From contig CAJNDS010002239.1 in assembly GCA_905221605.1 (NCBI GenBank), positions 377,409 to 441,408 on the forward strand: a stretch of 64,000 bases of DNA, in the 5' to 3' direction. This document shows, one piece after another, positions 62,683-64,000 of the stretch. The stretch is from Symbiodinium natans. Lineage: Eukaryota; Sar; Dinophyceae; Suessiales; Symbiodiniaceae. Position 1 is the stretch's first letter. Each line of letters begins with the position of its first letter. The notes beneath the pieces were generated by a model. It saw nothing but the letters and a program-made list of their open reading frames with translations, did no database searches and had not been told where the DNA came from. A program made the position numbers and the translations under genes.

Positions 62683-62871
62683 TTGGTAAAGCACCCTGCC
62701 TCGAAACCTACCAAGCCTGTACTTGAAAATGACCCCACGGTGGGAGCCGCTTGGGCTTTACATGAGCCGTTTAGAAAACTGCCAGCGGCTAACCTAAACA
62801 CCGCATGCGCAGCACCTCCACCATGTGAGCCCATGAGGGCTTCAATTCCTGGAAGCTTTACCATTTCATGA
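62683..62871 (+). CDS. Candidate terminal exon, unknown protein
   Basis: The frame VKHPASKPTKPVLENDPTVG, AAWALHEPFRKLPAANLN and TACAAPPPCEPMRASIPGSF ends with TGA after TIS. The start used is not ATG, which fits an internal or terminal exon. The minus strand is also open. No domain recognised. Confidence 0.28.
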   Translation: MVKHPASKPTKPVLENDPTVGAAWALHEPFRKLPAANLNTACAAPPPCEPMRASIPGSFTIS

Positions 62872-64000
62872 CCCAAGCCTTCAGCCTATTCTACACATCA
62901 GGCTCGAGCGAGCAGACGGCAGTGTCTATGAAGGCCACGGCCCTAAGATGCTACTGACTTCAAGCAGGCGAGAAAGGCCGACACATCATGGATCATATGT
63001 CCACTATCGTAAGGATGCTCAGTCTGACTCCATATGGGGAGCTTTCGGTTGCGAGAGTTGCTAAACGAAGCTAGTCTTGGCGATGGCAGAGCATGAGCCA
63101 GCCTCCACTGTGAGTTTTGACTAAGCGTCAGCTTGATGTTCGAACTGGCACGGGTTCAGCTTTTCGGCTGAGGGTTCTTCTGGTTGTACTCAGGGCTTGC
63201 GCAACCAATAGGAGACCAGAAATGCAAGAGAGGCTACAAGAAGGAGTGCCCTGAAAAGCTGCTATCACCTCGACATTCTGAGAAACTCTCACCTTGAGAG
63301 ACAGCTCCCAAGCCCCCCCCCCCCCCCCCCTTCCCCCTTTATCATTTTGAGAAGTGCCTCATTTGTTCATCCTCTTTTTTCCTTGCTTTGCCTTCTTGTA
63401 GAATCTTCTCCTCAGAAAGAGGGAGGGGTGAGAAACAAGAAGCGGAGAAGATTGAATACATACTGCATCAGAAAAGAGAAGGGAGAGGCGAACACAAAGA
63501 CTCAACAGCGACAACCCAGAGGGAGCCTTTTCTCCCCACCTTTCCCTTCCTTGTCCTTTTCTCATCAAGGGCTCAGAAAGGGAAGGGAAGAAAGAAGAAG
63601 GAGTTCTACTGTCTACTTTCCTTGCCTGGTCTTCTCCGCCCCTTTCCACTCACGTGTCTTAAACATGTAGGAAAAACGAAGCAATGAAGAAGAGAGAAGT
63701 GCACTGGAGTGGGAGAGCTCCTCCTTCGAACTTCCCTCATCTTGTGTGCATGTTCTTCTACCTTTATTCTCGCAGCGAGACAAGCGAGCAAGAAGAGAAC
63801 GGCAGAAAGAACAGCCCCCTCTGAAGCTCTAGGATCCCAAATTTTGAAAACACAAAATTGGTAGATGCTGTTGTAAGTCTCAAAGTCGAAAGGTTCTTAG
63901 CAACAGCGAGAACATAGCAATTAGATAGCAGTTGGCCCCCTGAGGCCCTGCAATTCTCAAATTACAGATGTCTTCGAAACGAAATACAGCACATTTTCAA
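62872..64000. other. No supported gene; C18 run
   Basis: A run of 18 C lies at 63313-63330. From 63360 to 63690 the sequence alternates purine-rich and pyrimidine-rich patches that open Lys/Arg- and Ser/Leu-rich frames on both strands. No recognisable gene up to the end of the window. Confidence 0.5.

Overview
This is eukaryotic nuclear DNA. The best fit is a dinoflagellate, most likely Symbiodiniaceae-like, but that is an inference. The evidence seen is: (1) many interstitial TTTAGGG/CCCTAAA tracts, the telomere motif shared by plants and dinoflagellates; (2) coding signal only as short exon-sized pieces, with GT-AG and possibly GC-AG boundaries and exons often starting right after AG|G; (3) many small inverted-repeat elements, some inside introns; (4) abundant minisatellites and homopolymer runs. 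I saw no bacterial-type operons, rRNA, convincing tRNA, spliced-leader gene or CRISPR array. The longest ORFs are artefacts of simple repeats.

Layout. 0-7 kb: a possible exon end, a 35-bp telomere-derived tandem repeat, several purine/pyrimidine minisatellites and copies of two dispersed repeats (E, F). 7.8-9.7 kb: possible membrane-protein exons, then two pieces resembling the C-terminal lobe of an SNF2/SHPRH-type helicase with a worn motif VI. 9.75-10.55 kb: an 800-bp element with about 33-bp terminal inverted repeats and a telomere-motif interior. 10.8-22 kb: gene-poor, with small elements, microsatellites and scattered exon candidates (a kinase-like DFG piece, an RRM-like piece).

22.7-29.8 kb, plus strand: the best gene in the window, a multi-exon WD40-repeat protein with at least five blade-bearing exons and a lysine-rich C-terminus. 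Its introns hold two family D inverted-repeat elements, a roughly 780-bp minisatellite and a 2.2-kb AT-rich island with its own tandem repeats and a large fold-back.

30-64 kb: mostly intergenic or intronic, with weak exon candidates at about 43.4, 45.0, 48.0-48.4, 49.8-50.3, 51.1-51.4, 56.4, 57.4-57.7 (minus), 60.2-60.6 and 62.7 kb, more copies of the small element families (B, C, E, F, G) and a long hairpin at 59.6 kb.

No functional pathway can be assembled from this window. Except for the WD40 gene and, less surely, the helicase fragment, protein calls rest on coding-like appearance alone. Exon ends are read by eye and are approximate.
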